Made by a program: the position numbers and the translations under genes. Shown here in pieces: positions 45,797 to 56,665 of a stretch of DNA of 64,000 nt. Every line of letters starts with the position of its first letter. Positions within the stretch are counted from its first letter, which is position 1. Source of the DNA: Gari tellinella (taxonomy: Eukaryota; Mollusca; Bivalvia; Cardiida; Psammobiidae); the NCBI GenBank assembly GCA_922989275.2, contig OV277869.1:27848189-27912188 (forward strand), written 5' to 3'. Under the pieces are notes generated by a model, which ran no database searches, was not told the origin of the DNA, and was given only the letters and a program-made list of their open reading frames with translations.

Positions 45797-46060
45797 GGGG
45801 GCCTCCGTGGCCTAGTGGTAGAGTCACTCTAACTTACATAACTAAGATCCTCAGTGTGTGCGATCCCGGTCTGGCCTTTTGGAATTTTATGTTGGAAAGC
45901 CTTATTGCTGGCCAGCAAAAGGTCGATGGTTCTACCCAGTTGTCGATTTGTGCCTGAAACTGTGCATAAAGGACTTCTTTGGTCTCGATTCATCTGTAAT
46001 TAGCTGGACGCCGCGATAGAACTGAAATACTGTTAAAGCGACGTAAAATCACAACAGATC
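45797..46060 (+). repeat. tRNA-derived SINE
   Basis: Begins 'gggggcctccgtggcctagtgg' style A box (tggcctagtgg at 45809-45819), with a degenerate B box 'gtgcgatcccggtc' about 45 bp on. It is followed by a body ending 'actgttaaagcgacgtaaaa'. A and B boxes of the RNA polymerase III promoter at this spacing, with a non-tRNA body, indicate a SINE rather than a tRNA gene. Confidence 0.7.
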
Positions 46061-46255
46061 AAATTTTAAACTTCAATTCATGTCTAAATATTGTTCATAA
46101 TCGAAAATACAAGCTGATGTAATGACAGAGTCATAACTATTATGATTTGTTTAGCATAGTAAAATCATGGGAATAGTCTGAAGACTAAAATCGTTCATAT
46201 GGTATAAGATAGTTATTCCGAAAGCGTTCTCCATTATTTGTGCATTTTATTTCAG

Positions 46256-46768
46256 GATGTGAACAGAGAAATGCGACAGTAGTGTTTATTTACGACCGGA
46301 ATATGGATCGTCATAGACAGTCCCTCTTGTTCAAGTTTGCAAGGCAATTCCATTCGGACGATGCAAAGTCAATCGCAATTTCGTATTCATTAAAAAGAAT
46401 TAGCCCATCAGAGTTTTATTATACAATAAGTAAACAAGAAATTCATCCATACAGTGAGGTACTGAAATTTAGTTTGAAAGAGACTATCGAAACTGGTTGC
46501 TGTTTAGCTGAATCAATGTTCAACTCTATAGACAATAACAAATCTATTGTCGTTTTCAACATTGAGCATGATCATGACTCTTCCAGTCACCTGTCTGAGA
46601 CCGTTAGAAATTCTTCATACGTCAATCACATTTATAACGTCCGTGTTCGTACCAGTATACTCCAGCGAGTTGTGGTTAGAAACAGTTCCAGGGAGACTGA
46701 GGTCATATTTAAATCATGGAAAATCTTTGGTAACGCCATGCCAAACTTGATTCCTGATATTTGCTTAG
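46256..46768 (+). CDS. Exon: large extracellular exon, possibly degenerate VWA fold
   Basis: Acceptor tttatttcag, donor gtgagt, phase 1 to 1, 513 bp open. CEQRNATVVFIYDRNM at the start and NKSIVVFNIEHDHDSSS in the middle resemble the first and fourth strands of a von Willebrand A domain with its metal site altered (YDRNM in place of DxSxS). No canonical MIDAS is present. Assignment is a guess from pattern. It ends NLIPDICLG and joins in phase to the LDLa-LRR exon. Confidence 0.75.
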
Positions 46769-47068
46769 GTGAGTGGAGTACGTTATATATAGTAGAGTGG
46801 TGAATCTGGTGATTGTAATGAACTACATGTATACCTTCATAAGTAGGTTTTAACTAAAGTGATAACATATATTCTGAATGTTATAGCTCGTGAAAACGTT
46901 TTTCTCACTCATTTAAGTTCATAACATCGTCTGCTAAAGATCTGTAACCTGTTTGTAGTTCACAGTTTTATTCTTTAAAATTAATAGTTTACATAAATAA
47001 TCGTATATGCGACAGTTTGGCCCTGGATACACTTAGTTTTTCTTGACGCTTCGTCTATATCCCAATTA

Positions 47069-47425
47069 CAGCGCTCCTTATCTACAACGCTATCTAATGG
47101 AAGACAAAGATTATGTCCGTTGTTCGGAGGGAGTCGTTACAGGGAGTAAAATTTGCTTAAGTTTGCAAACATCTTAAATCCATATCAGACGCCGCGTTAC
47201 GCGATGTCTGATTTGGATTCAAGCTGTTTGTCACTCCTCATTATTTTTTTCTGTCTTAATGTCCATATTGTAACTTAGAGAAAAACAGCAGACGAAAACT
47301 ATAACCAGGTGACATTGCATCCATAAATAGGTTGAACATAATTGTCTGGTTTGGGGGAAGAGCGGCAAGCGTTGTCGTAAGGATGGAATCCTTGTTGGGA
47401 AGACAGTTGTATGAAGGGAGCGTTG
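47069..47425 (+). repeat. MITE family A copy
   Basis: CAGCGCTCCTTATCTACAACG after TA, central hairpin near 47165-47232 with core gacgccgcgttacgcgatgtc, right end GGGAGCGTTG then TA. Confidence 0.8.
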
Positions 47426-47550
47426 TACTTGCAATTTCCAGTGTATTCGCGAGTTGCAATGATTCGTCAACTAGCTTTCACATTCCCATGCCTATTTTTG
47501 TATCATTTCATAAACAAATATTTACAATCACACCATTCAATTCTATGGAC

Positions 47551-48157
47551 AAAAATGGTGTTCATTTCGTATAAGCACCACTTTTCGAGAGGGCGGGACT
47601 TGTGGAAAAGTTTCGTAGGGGAGGCGGGGCATATGCAGTTTTCATTCGCAAATTAATCTTTAGAACTAGGCACAGCAAACATTTGGCTGATTTTTTAAAA
47701 AATTGTTCTTAACCGATCTATGCCTTCCTACTAGTGGAAACCATGATTCCCGACTAATATCCTTCCTTATTAATGAGATAGATTGCAAGAAAATTGACAT
47801 AAGAATCTACCTTATAAACAGCGGCTATCTGCGTTTCTTTATGATAAAAAAAACCGATATATTTATCCTACTTTAAAAAGTTGTTGACTTAAAATGTAAT
47901 CAAATGGAACTTATTTTTCTGCTTTCGAATGTACACAGCTTAAGTAAATCGGTCATGGCTGTTCCTTATAGGGTACACATTATTCGTGTTATCTACCTCT
48001 AATATGGATTAAACATACATGCGTACTAACAAAATGTTTATTTAATGTTAGAAATTACAGCAAATATATTGTAAATATAAGAAATGAACTGATTTTTTTT
48101 CGGCGTTCAAGCGAAATGAACGACAGAAAATTATCGGCAAATTTACCATAAATCGCT
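47551..48157 (-). repeat. Dispersed repeat H copy 2, truncated in the palindrome
   Basis: Reverse of 19254-19980: 'gggcgggacttgtggaaaag', 'ggtcatggctgttccttata', 'gaaatgaactgatttttttt'. The second palindrome arm is missing. It ends 88 bp upstream of the receptor exon. Confidence 0.85.
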
Positions 48158-48244
48158 ATCATTAGTCTTTAGAACATTTATACCTAAGTAACGCTACTGT
48201 CACAAAATTAAGTCTAAACATTTTATTATGTCTACAACTTTTAG

Positions 48245-49292
48245 AAATGATATCGACAAACTGCATCGGACACTACAGATGCTCTTCGTCCAGGATATGT
48301 ATTCCTCTAAACCACATTTGCGATGGCGATAGACAGTGTCCCTTCGAGGACGATGAAGCATCGTGTGACTTCTACTGTCCTAGGATGTGTTCTTGTGAAT
48401 TGTATGTTGCAGATTGCCGACTTAGCAATTTCACAGACATTGATCTACAGACACTCTCATCGACAATGCGGGTGTTGGACATGAGTCAAAACACGGTGTT
48501 CTCGGACAATAGACTAACTCTTCTAAAAGCATTTCCTTTTCTCATACAGCTGAATGCTTCCCGTTGTAGTTTACACTCAATAACGGTAAAAACATTTAGT
48601 AAGACACTTAACCTTCTTCATCTAGACTTAAGTTTCAATCAGATAACCCTGATCAAGAGAGAAACATTCAGTGGGCTTGACAATCTACAATCAATTGATT
48701 TAACAGGAAATCATAACATAAAGAACATAGAACCACGTGCTTTTCAGATGTTAACAAAAATATCGACACTTTCGATAACACAGACCCAGCTGTTTGAGAT
48801 CCAATCAAATACATTTGCTGGACTTGTATTAAAAACACTCAACATTTCAAATAACCAAATTTATACATTGCATGATGGTGTTTTTAATAATTTGTCAGTG
48901 GAAGACATCAATTTTGAGGGTAATGATGTCCAAAATTATAACGATCAAATATTTACCGGTATTCGAAACGTGAAAACTATCCGGGCACCGGCTTTCAAGT
49001 TTTGCTGCTACCAACCTTCTTTTGTGAACGAGAAGAATTGTTTTCCAGCAAAGGATGAATTCTCATCCTGTGATGATTTGATGCGAAACTCTATTTTACA
49101 AACTCTCCTCTGGATCATTGGAGCAGTGGCACTGATTGGTAACATAAGTACATTGATATACCGTCTGATCTACGACAGGGCAAAGATTAAAAGTGGCTAT
49201 TGTATGTTTGTAACACATTTGGCGGCATCTGACTTCCTGATGGGTGTGTATATGGTAACGATAGCAATAGCAGACATGGTATTTCGGAAAAG
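48245..49292 (+). CDS. Exon: LDLa, LRR N-cap, seven LRRs, hinge, TM1 and TM2
   Basis: Acceptor caacttttag, donor gtaagt, phase 1 to 2, 1048 bp. Residues ~5-40: LDLa (TNCIGHYRCSSSRICIP, CDGDRQC, DDEASC). Then the LRR N-cap CPRMCSCELYVADC. About seven LRRs follow, for example LNLLHLDLSFNQITLI and VLKTLNISNNQIYTL. The hinge has FKFCCYQPSF and CDDLMRNS. TM1 is LLWIIGAVALIGNISTLIY, TM2 is FVTHLAASDFLMGVYMVTI with the LAxSD motif. LDLa-LRR-hinge-7TM in this order is diagnostic of the relaxin-receptor/GRL101 type. Ligand is not predictable, though relaxin/insulin-like peptides are known for relatives. Confidence 0.95.
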
Positions 49293-49993
49293 GTAAGTTA
49301 CCAATACAAGTTTCGTTAAAAAATTAGAAACGTCAGCAATGAATTTTATTCCGTCGCGGAACCTTTAAATAAATTCAAAGCAATGTCTTTTGAAGCATCT
49401 TTCTTGTTCTGTTTAACATTTGCAGGAATCTTTAACTGCTTCTTTACAATTAATTGCTTTACGTTTAGTGTTACTTTAAGAAAAAACTTGTCTTAACCAC
49501 CGAAACGAAAATGGGGAAATTGTTTGAGGTTTCGCATTCGATAAAGTTAAGAAAAAGTTGTTAGCTTCCAGTAACCCGTTTGTCGTTGAATTTTATCCTT
49601 AGTTTGCACCTTCCATTATTAGTGTGAGTGCGTCGTTTGATGGTGGAGAGTACAGTAACATGTGCATGTACATTTAGCTATGAACTTGATATTGATATTT
49701 GACCTCATTTATGGAAAAAAAAAACATCAGCTAAAAATGCAAAATTTGCTGTGAAAGTACATTCTGAGATAGCGGACTCTGTCATAACAGTTTGAGGCTA
49801 ACATGACATTGTCTTTAATAATTGACCTCAATAATATAAAGAAAGCTTAATTGGACAAATTTCATTTATCACATGAAATAAAATTTAGTGCATGAGAAAA
49901 GCTTGGGATTTCCCAGTAATGCATAACAACCTTCAAGTCCTTGTGATCTGTGACTTCGACTATAGTAAACACGTCTCTGGAGCATACTAACAA
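49293..49993. other. Intron stretch with nothing recognised
   Basis: No supported feature between the TM2 exon and the next MITE. Confidence 0.5.
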
Positions 49994-50355
49994 CAGTGAT
50001 CCCTCTCTTCAACGACATCCAATAGGAGACACAGATTATGTGTGGGGGAGTCGTTATAGAGAGGGAACATTAACCATTGACTTACATTTGCAAATAGCAT
50101 GAATCCAGATCAGACGCCGCCTAACGCGGTGTCTGATCTAGATGCAAGCTGTTTGTCACTCGTCATTATATCTATTCTATGAAAATGTCCACTTATATGA
50201 AACTTTGAGAAAAAAACAGCAGACGACAATTTTAAGTAGACGATATTGCAGCAGTAAAAGCGTTAAACATAATTTTTCTGATAAGGGAATTGCGGCAATG
50301 ATCGTTGTACGGAGGGAGTTGTTGTTGGTATGACCGTTGAATGGAGGGAACGCTG
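49994..50355 (+). repeat. MITE family A copy
   Basis: CAGTGATCCCTCTCTTCAACG at left, GAGGGAACGCTG at right, core agacgccgcctaacgcggtgtct. Confidence 0.85.
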
Positions 50356-50656
50356 TTTTACAGATCACCTAGATTAACTAGATTTTGTGTAGGAGTTCAT
50401 GTAAATCTTTGGATTGTGAAGTGTTGCGAACCATTTTCAGTTCTCTGTTACCTTGACATTTCACCTCTATCATAGACAAAACATGTCCAGATCATATTTC
50501 CAAAACTTTATCAGTTAGGGATACCACATTTTGTATGTAATCAAATCTTTGGTTTTAAATGTGTCACGTGCTACTTTCAGGTCACTTTGACATTGTCCGT
50601 GACCTCATTTTAAAGAAAAGAATTGGAATAATATTCCCTTATTTGATATGAAAGTA

Positions 50657-50861
50657 CAGTAGAACCTCTCTATTACGACCACTAAAAATGAGGTTAATTG
50701 TCTGTAGAAAAGACAGGTGACAGCTTAAAGCAATGTGAAAGTGAAACAGAAAGCTCCAGTAGGAGCTTTCTGTTTCACTTTCACATTGCTTTAAGCAGTC
50801 ACCTGTATTAAACGACTAATATTTGACACAATTTAGTGGTCGTTATAGAGAGGTTCTATTG
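50657..50861. repeat. MITE with pogo-like ends (CAGTAGAACCTCTCTATTACG)
   Basis: Right end 'cgttatagagaggttctatt' g; TA on both sides. Internal hairpin 'aagcaatgtgaaagtgaaac' with core gctccagtaggagc. CAGTAGAACCTC-type ends and TA target are characteristic of pogo/Tigger-derived MITEs. Confidence 0.8.
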
Positions 50862-51238
50862 TACATCTTAGGATTGTACACTGTCACATACAGTTTTCAG
50901 ATACCCTGTAACTTTGACTTGGCTTAATGACTAAATATTGTGTGAATACATCTTGGGATCACGTAGTACATGTAGTATCTCGTATCATTTTTATAGTCAC
51001 TGTGACTTAGATCTTGACCTTCTGCATTATTGTGGAAAAGCTTGTCTGCAATAATCTGCATGTTTTGTCGCAGTGTGTCTAATGATTTCCAGGTAATGTG
51101 ACATTGACCATGGCAGTTAGCCTCAACTAAAAAATAAGAAAAATGTGTCCAGATTATAGTGCTTATTCTATACCAGCTACATAAATTGACTTCAACGTTC
51201 GAGGACATCTTCGGATGACGGAGTGTCGCGTTTAGTTT

Positions 51239-51490
51239 TTAACCCTTTGCCTCATAGCCTGTTTCTAGTTTTGAAGACAGGTGACCACTTAAAGCAGGTT
51301 GAAAGTAAAGCAGAATGTGCCCTAAGGCACATTCTGCTTTACTTTCAGCCTGCTTTAAGTTAATATCTGCTAGGATATAGGAAAAAACTCTTATGATACA
51401 TATTCATGACAGTATAAAATGGAACTATTTTCTTTGGCGGATGAAAAAATTAAATACGCTAAAAGTCGCTTCTATAAGGGAAAGGGTTAA
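51239..51490 (-). repeat. TTAA MITE family C copy, inverted
   Basis: TTAACCCTTTGCCTCATAGC to AAGGGAAAGGGTTAA; hairpin core atgtgccctaaggcacat. Block order is the reverse of 17541 and 41222. Confidence 0.85.
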
Positions 51491-51633
51491 ACAGCGTGTA
51501 TGAGTATATTGACTTATATGCGTCCAACAATACCGGTTATTTGCATTTCGGTGTCAATAAGTGTTCCAAAAATATCAGTCACTTACTAAGACCAAGTTCT
51601 TGTATCATTTCACTTTTCAAAAAAAAATTGTTT

Positions 51634-51816
51634 TTAACCCCTATCCTGTGGTAATCGTCTGCTTCGAAACTGTCGTCTGCACTTAATTTGAAATATAGAT
51701 TCATACATTTTTTAAGTAAAGTAACCTAAAGACGAGTGTCAAACACGCGGCGTCAGATCTGGATCCAAACTGTATGCAAAAATCAATAAAGTCGCGACCA
51801 GCAGGCAAAGAATTAA
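51634..51816. repeat. TTAA-flanked MITE with half hairpin
   Basis: TTAACCCCTATCCTGTGG to 'gcaggcaaagaattaa' with 'ggcgtcagatctggatccaa' inside. Only one hairpin arm is left. It lies 31 bp upstream of the TM3-6 exon. Confidence 0.6.
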
Positions 51817-51846
51817 TGACTGATTGTGTCAAACTTATTTTAACAG

Positions 51847-52376
51847 GTATATCGAAATGGATGACTTCTGGAGAAACAGTGTGTGGTGCAAATTGGCGGG
51901 AGTTTTGGCAACAGTTTCATCTGAGACCAGCATTCTCTTAATGTGTCTTATAACTATCGACAGATTTCTAGTCATAAAGTTTCCCTTTGGACAGTGGAGG
52001 TTCAACCCAAGGTCATCTAGTATAGCTGTATTTTTCAGCTGGTTTATCTCGTGGACGCTAGCAGTTTTGCCCCTTACCATTGACAGTTACTTTAAAGGCG
52101 CTATTTATTCACAATCTGGAGTGTGTCTCGCGCTACCATTGTCTCGTAATCGCAGATCAGGCTGGCTGTATTCATTTCTAATCAATATAGCTCTCAATTT
52201 TGTTGCATTCATCCTGATAGCAATCGGTCAGCTGTTTATTTATCTGGAAATAAGGAAAACGTCTAGACGAATGAAAAGGCTAAGGTCTCAACGGCGAAAT
52301 GATATCGGAATTGCCAAAAATCTCCTGCTTGTCGTCGCTACAGATTTCGTTTGTTGGTTTCCTATTGGAATAATGG
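51847..52376 (+). CDS. Exon: TM3 to TM6 of the receptor
   Basis: Acceptor attttaacag, donor gtacgt, phase 2 to 1. The cysteine in SVWCKLAG begins TM3, then SILLMCLITIDRFLVIKFPF carries DRF in place of DRY. TM4 is SIAVFFSWFISWTLAVLPL, and a cysteine in GVCLALPL lies in loop 2. TM5 is LINIALNFVAFILIAIGQLF. A basic third loop (RRMKRLRSQRR) precedes TM6 with CWFPIGI, the CWxP switch. All are landmarks of rhodopsin-type GPCRs. Confidence 0.95.
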
Positions 52377-53318
52377 GTACGTTCTTTGAGATATGAACTG
52401 CGTCTCGAAAAATGAGCTTCGTGACAATGCAAACATTTTTTATCTAGTTAAGTATCTGCTTGAGAAAGGGGCGACTAAGCAGAATCTACACCTTCCCTTA
52501 TCAGAAGCATTTATATTTTGTCTAATATACTTACGGTGTTCTCTCTGATATGAAGGTGTATTTTACTTTTGTCCAAGCTTTAACTTCTTGCAATATCCGA
52601 TTTGTGTTTCTGTATTTGGACGCGGTTATAGCTTCGTATAACATGAATTCCTGAAATAAGTTTAATCTATGAAAAGCTCATAATTAATGTCAATTTTTTA
52701 ATAAAGAGATATGCTGTATAAGTTTATATCAATTTAGATATTATGTTTATTTATAAAAAAAAAAATTATTTATTATAAATAAGTCCTCATTGTTAAGGCA
52801 TTTTTATTACTTTGTCACGTTAGTAGGGACAATTTGAGAAGGCTCATTCCTAGTAAGATGGCTGCTAACGCTCATCGTATTTGTAGTAAACTCATTTGGG
52901 TCAAACAAATTGCTTTAAATTTCTATCAAAATCCTTATAAAGACGTGAAGGTCATAAGGTTAGTATACCGCGCTAAACTTTCGTCATTTACTTACTGTTT
53001 TAATCAATTGACTGCCTTAACCAAAGTTCAGTAATTATTTGCAAACAATTTGAGCACTGATCAGATGCCGTGTAATGCGGCGTCTGAATATGGCACAAAC
53101 TGTTCAACTTTCATTTCAATATTTCTTAAAGTAAAAGAAAATAAAATTTAAGTTTGAAAAATAAAATCTGACGACAATTGTTTAAAGCTCATGACCTTAT
53201 AGAAGTGAAGGGTCTAGACATAAATAAGTTGTCTTGTTTTTGGGAACGTATACTCGTATAATGTAAAAGGAAAACTTCTTATGTGAAAAACATTCATTTC
53301 AGTATATCTATTTTTCAG
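52377..53318. other. Intron with a degenerate hairpin MITE at about 53017-53230
   Basis: TTAACC at 53017 and 'caaacaatttgagcactgat' with core gatgccgtgtaatgcggcgtc near 53065 are remnants of the hairpin cassette. No other feature is seen. Confidence 0.55.
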
Positions 53319-53446
53319 CTATTTTGGCATACGATGGCTTTGAGATTCCAGGAGATATATATGCCTGGACAGCTGTGCTAATTTTGCCGATCAATTCTGC
53401 TTTAAACCCATTCCTGTACACACTTTCATCTTTGAGACATCGAAAG
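53319..53446 (+). CDS. Exon: TM7 of the receptor
   Basis: Acceptor tatttttcag, donor gtacag, phase 1 to 0. PGDIYAWTAVLILPINS, then ALNPFLYTLSSLRHRK contains NPFLY, the NPxxY motif, and the start of helix 8. The cytoplasmic tail is not found downstream. If the donor is not used the frame adds 20 codons and ends in TAG at 53507-53509. Confidence 0.93.
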
Positions 53447-53737
53447 GTACAGCTTCAAACAATAACGTATATAATATATACATGTATACCACGTATCATA
53501 TTGAACTAGTGAGATGTTGGGATGATAGAATTCACACCATATCCTAACTGTCAGAGTGATATGAATCTGCCAAAATTTTATGCTAATGCATTAACCCACA
53601 TGCATGCACATTGATGCTATTGAACCATACTTTTGTTGTAGTGTAGTTACACTTTTAACAAACAAATCCATTTCATGGTTATAGTCAAAGAGTGACTAAA
53701 TCTATTAACATGAATATGCAACAGATAATGATGATTT

Positions 53738-54520
53738 ATGTTATTGGGAGATTCGCAGGTAATCAAAAAACAAGCAATATGTTGATCAGTAACTCATGGA
53801 TGAAGACAACTCTTTCTCTATTAGCCACACTTATTGAATTACAATCATCAACCTGTCTTCCACCCATGCACCACTGTTCCCTATCACTTGATTAACCTAA
53901 TAACCACAATATCATAACTCAGGTTAAATATGTTTAATATGCAAAGATTACAAAATGAAAATACACAATAACAAGGTTTTGGCTGTTATTTGGCATGGTT
54001 CCCGCTTCCATCTTGTTAATCCACTTGATTAACAGGGCGCCGGACAAATAGTCGTAAAGGGCGACCTTTTAACAGCAATCCCCTAAGCCACAAAAGGCTT
54101 AAAATTCTGCCACAAAAGGCTCAAAATTGTGCCACAAAAGGCTTAAATTTATGCCACAAAAGGCTTAAATTCTGCCACAAAAGGCTTAAAATTCTGCCTC
54201 AAAAGGCTTGAACTTCTGCCACAAAATGTTTAAAATTCTGCCACAAAAGGCTTACACTTCTGCCACAAAAGGCTTCAAACTCTGCTTTAAATGTATTTAC
54301 AAACCCCGGAAAATCGTCATCTCGAACTGCCCGACCCTGGGTACTTCAGGGACCAGCTACCATCTTCAACGACGAAAACCCCGGGTTTTTGTATAAAATG
54401 TCATACCTAGTTATATATAAACTACAAATAAAATTAAGTTTTGCGATAAGAATGGCAGCTAAAACTTTAGTTCGGACTTCGCTGTTGGCCAGGGCACCCT
54501 TTACTAACCTTAAGGTAGCT
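53738..54520 (+). repeat. Duplicated ~780 bp segment, copy 1
   Basis: 'attgggagattcgcaggtaa' through 'gggcgccggacaaatagtcg' and 'ccccgggtttttgtataaaa' to 'cggacttcgctgttggcca' matches 55832-56517 closely. It contains a 21 bp tandem array. Confidence 0.85.
54085..54292 (+). repeat. Tandem array, ~21 bp unit ttctgccacaaaaggcttaa
   Basis: About nine to ten adjacent copies with small changes. The copy at 56163-56312 has about seven. Confidence 0.85.
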
Positions 54521-54559
54521 GTTGACGACCGATACTGCAAGCGGATTTTTCTAATTAAT

Positions 54560-55635
54560 TGTCGTGATTGATGATTTTCCTCCCAATGTTATAGCTGACG
54601 GATGAAAATGGTACACATTATATCCGAATATGCCAATTTACAAAAAATGTTTTAATTTTTTACGATTTTATAAGAACATTTAAAAAAATTCAAACAACGA
54701 TATCAAAGCCATCTTTACTTGTAACATGATTAAAATTGCCCCAAATACTCTTTATAAACATATCTAGGGATCTGTGTCTCAGATTTTTAAAATACCACTT
54801 CAAACCTTTGTTATGTAACATCAAAGTTTTTTTTACGGTTTAAAGTCGACCACTATTACGTAACTCTTTATAACGGACCACTGGAACTACTTATACAATT
54901 TCTGAGACACAATTCCATCGGGGAGATAATACCCTTTCATCTGCTTTAAACCGCACGAAAATTGAACCCCAACTGGGAAAGTTAGGGGTGTTCAAAAATA
55001 CCGTTTGCTTCAAATTATGTAATTCCGAAAACTCCAATTAACTGACTGATGTGTCAATTAGGCTCTCGTGATTACCCGGAATTCAAGTAAGACCTTCTTT
55101 TTCAACAAATAACATGACCCAGCTTATGATCAACCATTTCGTTAAACTCCGCCCCAAATTAATAACGCCAATCATATAAAAATATCGATTTTAATACGGT
55201 AAAAGTCGTAAATCAGCTTCGGAATAGACTACCTATCTAGTCACGTAATCTACGCAATTGAGGCACCCAGCGGGGATTCTGACGCGTGATGTACCGGTAA
55301 AATGACCGGGAAAGCAAGAGAGAATTTGATAACTTGTAGAAAATACCTTTATCTATCTAAAAAAGTATAAAACGACTATTTTACCATTTATTTCGTAAAA
55401 CGCTACCTTAAAACGTATTACAAAGACTATTTAAGCGTCTGCATTTCCTGATTCACACATTATCGTACACAGCGCCTGGAACCACGCCGATTAATGCAGA
55501 ATTGCCATATACCACTCCAGAGATTGTAATAAGTCGATTCCAAACAACTGAAAAATAAAAATACAAAAGCAGTACCAAGTTCATCATGGAACATATAATA
55601 CGAGGTTAACTATTACAGAAGAAAGGGGTGAGGCG
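54560..55635. other. Unassigned stretch between duplicated segments
   Basis: No coding or element signal recognised. Confidence 0.45.
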
Positions 55636-55836
55636 GTGGGATTCAGAAAATGTGTCCGAAATAAACAACAATTTCCAAACTTCACTTTGCTTCTTTCCTT
55701 CAGAAACCGGATACGGCGAGGGGCGCGACTAAATAATTTTCTTTTGATGCCGACCGGAAAAAGTAAAATGCGGGCTAAAATGCGGGCCGCGCGAACTCCA
55801 ATAACGTTCGGTTATCTATAGCAGATAACCCTTATT
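55636..55836 (+). repeat. Dispersed ~200 bp repeat, copy 1
   Basis: 'ttcagaaaatgtgtccgaaa' through 'cggatacggcgaggggcgcg' to 'gttatctatagcagataacc' ctta. Repeated at 59288-59507. The hairpin gttatct/agataac lies at its right end. Confidence 0.85.
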
Positions 55837-56517
55837 ATTGGGAGATTCGCAGGTAATCAAAAAACAAGCAATATGTTGATCAGTAACTCATGGATATAGT
55901 TAACTGTTTCTCTATTAGCCAAACTTATTGAATTACAAACATCAACCTGTCTTCCACCCATGCAACACTGTTCCCTATCACTTGATTAACCTAATAACCA
56001 CAATATCATAACTCAGGTTAAATATGTTTAATATGCAAAGATTACAAAATGAAAATACACAATAACAAGGTTTTGGCTGTTATTTGGCATAGTTCCCGCT
56101 TCCATCTTGTTAATCCACTTGATTAACCGGGCGCCGGACAAATAGTCGTAAAGGGCGACCTTATGCTTAAAATTCTGCCACAAAAGGCTTGAACTTCTGC
56201 CACAAAAGGCTTAAAATTCTGCCACAAAAGGCTTGAACTTCTACCACAAAAAGCTTCAAATTCTGCCACAAAAGGCTTACACTTCTGCCACAAAAGGCTT
56301 CAAATTCTGCTTAAAATGTATTTACAAACCCCGGAAATTTCGTCATCTCGAACTGCCCGACCCTGTGTACTTCAGGGACCAAGCTACCATCTTCAACGAC
56401 AAAAACCCCGGGTTTTTGTATAAAATGTCATACCTAGTTATATATAAACTACAAATAAAATTAAGTATTGCGATAAGAATGGCAGCTAAATCTTTAGTTC
56501 GGACTTCGCTGTTGGCC
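55832..56517 (+). repeat. Duplicated segment, copy 2
   Basis: Direct repeat of 53738-54520, directly following the 200 bp repeat at 55636-55836. The tandem array is shorter (56163-56312). Confidence 0.85.
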
Positions 56518-56569
56518 AAATGGCGCCCCCGATCAAACCCTCCTTAAGCAGTGTCCCAAAACACTTACC

Positions 56570-56665
56570 TTAACCATTTGCCTGCTGATCGCGACTTAAT
56601 TGATTTTGCAAACATTCTTTACAGATTTTAGCAAACAATTTGGATCCAGATCAGTCGCCGCATGG
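56570..56665. repeat. Truncated TTAA/hairpin MITE
   Basis: TTAACCATTTGCCTGCTGAT with 'caaacaatttggatccagat' cagtcgccgc; the right half is missing. Confidence 0.55.

Larger units (their letters stand above)
119..53446 (+). other. Gene model: mosaic LDLa/LRR G-protein-coupled receptor (26 exons, both ends open)
   Basis: Twenty-six + strand exons can be joined with matching intron phases at every junction. Domain order is LDLa, F5/8C, CUB, CUB, C-type lectin, four LDLa, unassigned region, divergent LDLa, unassigned exon, LDLa, VWA-like exon, then LDLa plus LRRs plus seven-transmembrane domain. Known biology: LDLa+LRR+rhodopsin-type 7TM receptors include relaxin receptors and the snail receptor GRL101, which act at the plasma membrane. 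The ectodomain here would be far larger than in relaxin receptors. No signal peptide or start codon is visible, so 5' exons lie left of the window. The cytoplasmic tail after TM7 is also missing. That all exons form one transcript is inferred, and two adjacent genes (ectodomain-only plus receptor) cannot be excluded. Confidence 0.7.

Noticed and set aside
45800..45870. tRNA gene
   Set aside because: A-box-like and B-box-like motifs are present, but no cloverleaf can be drawn and the body continues as a SINE.
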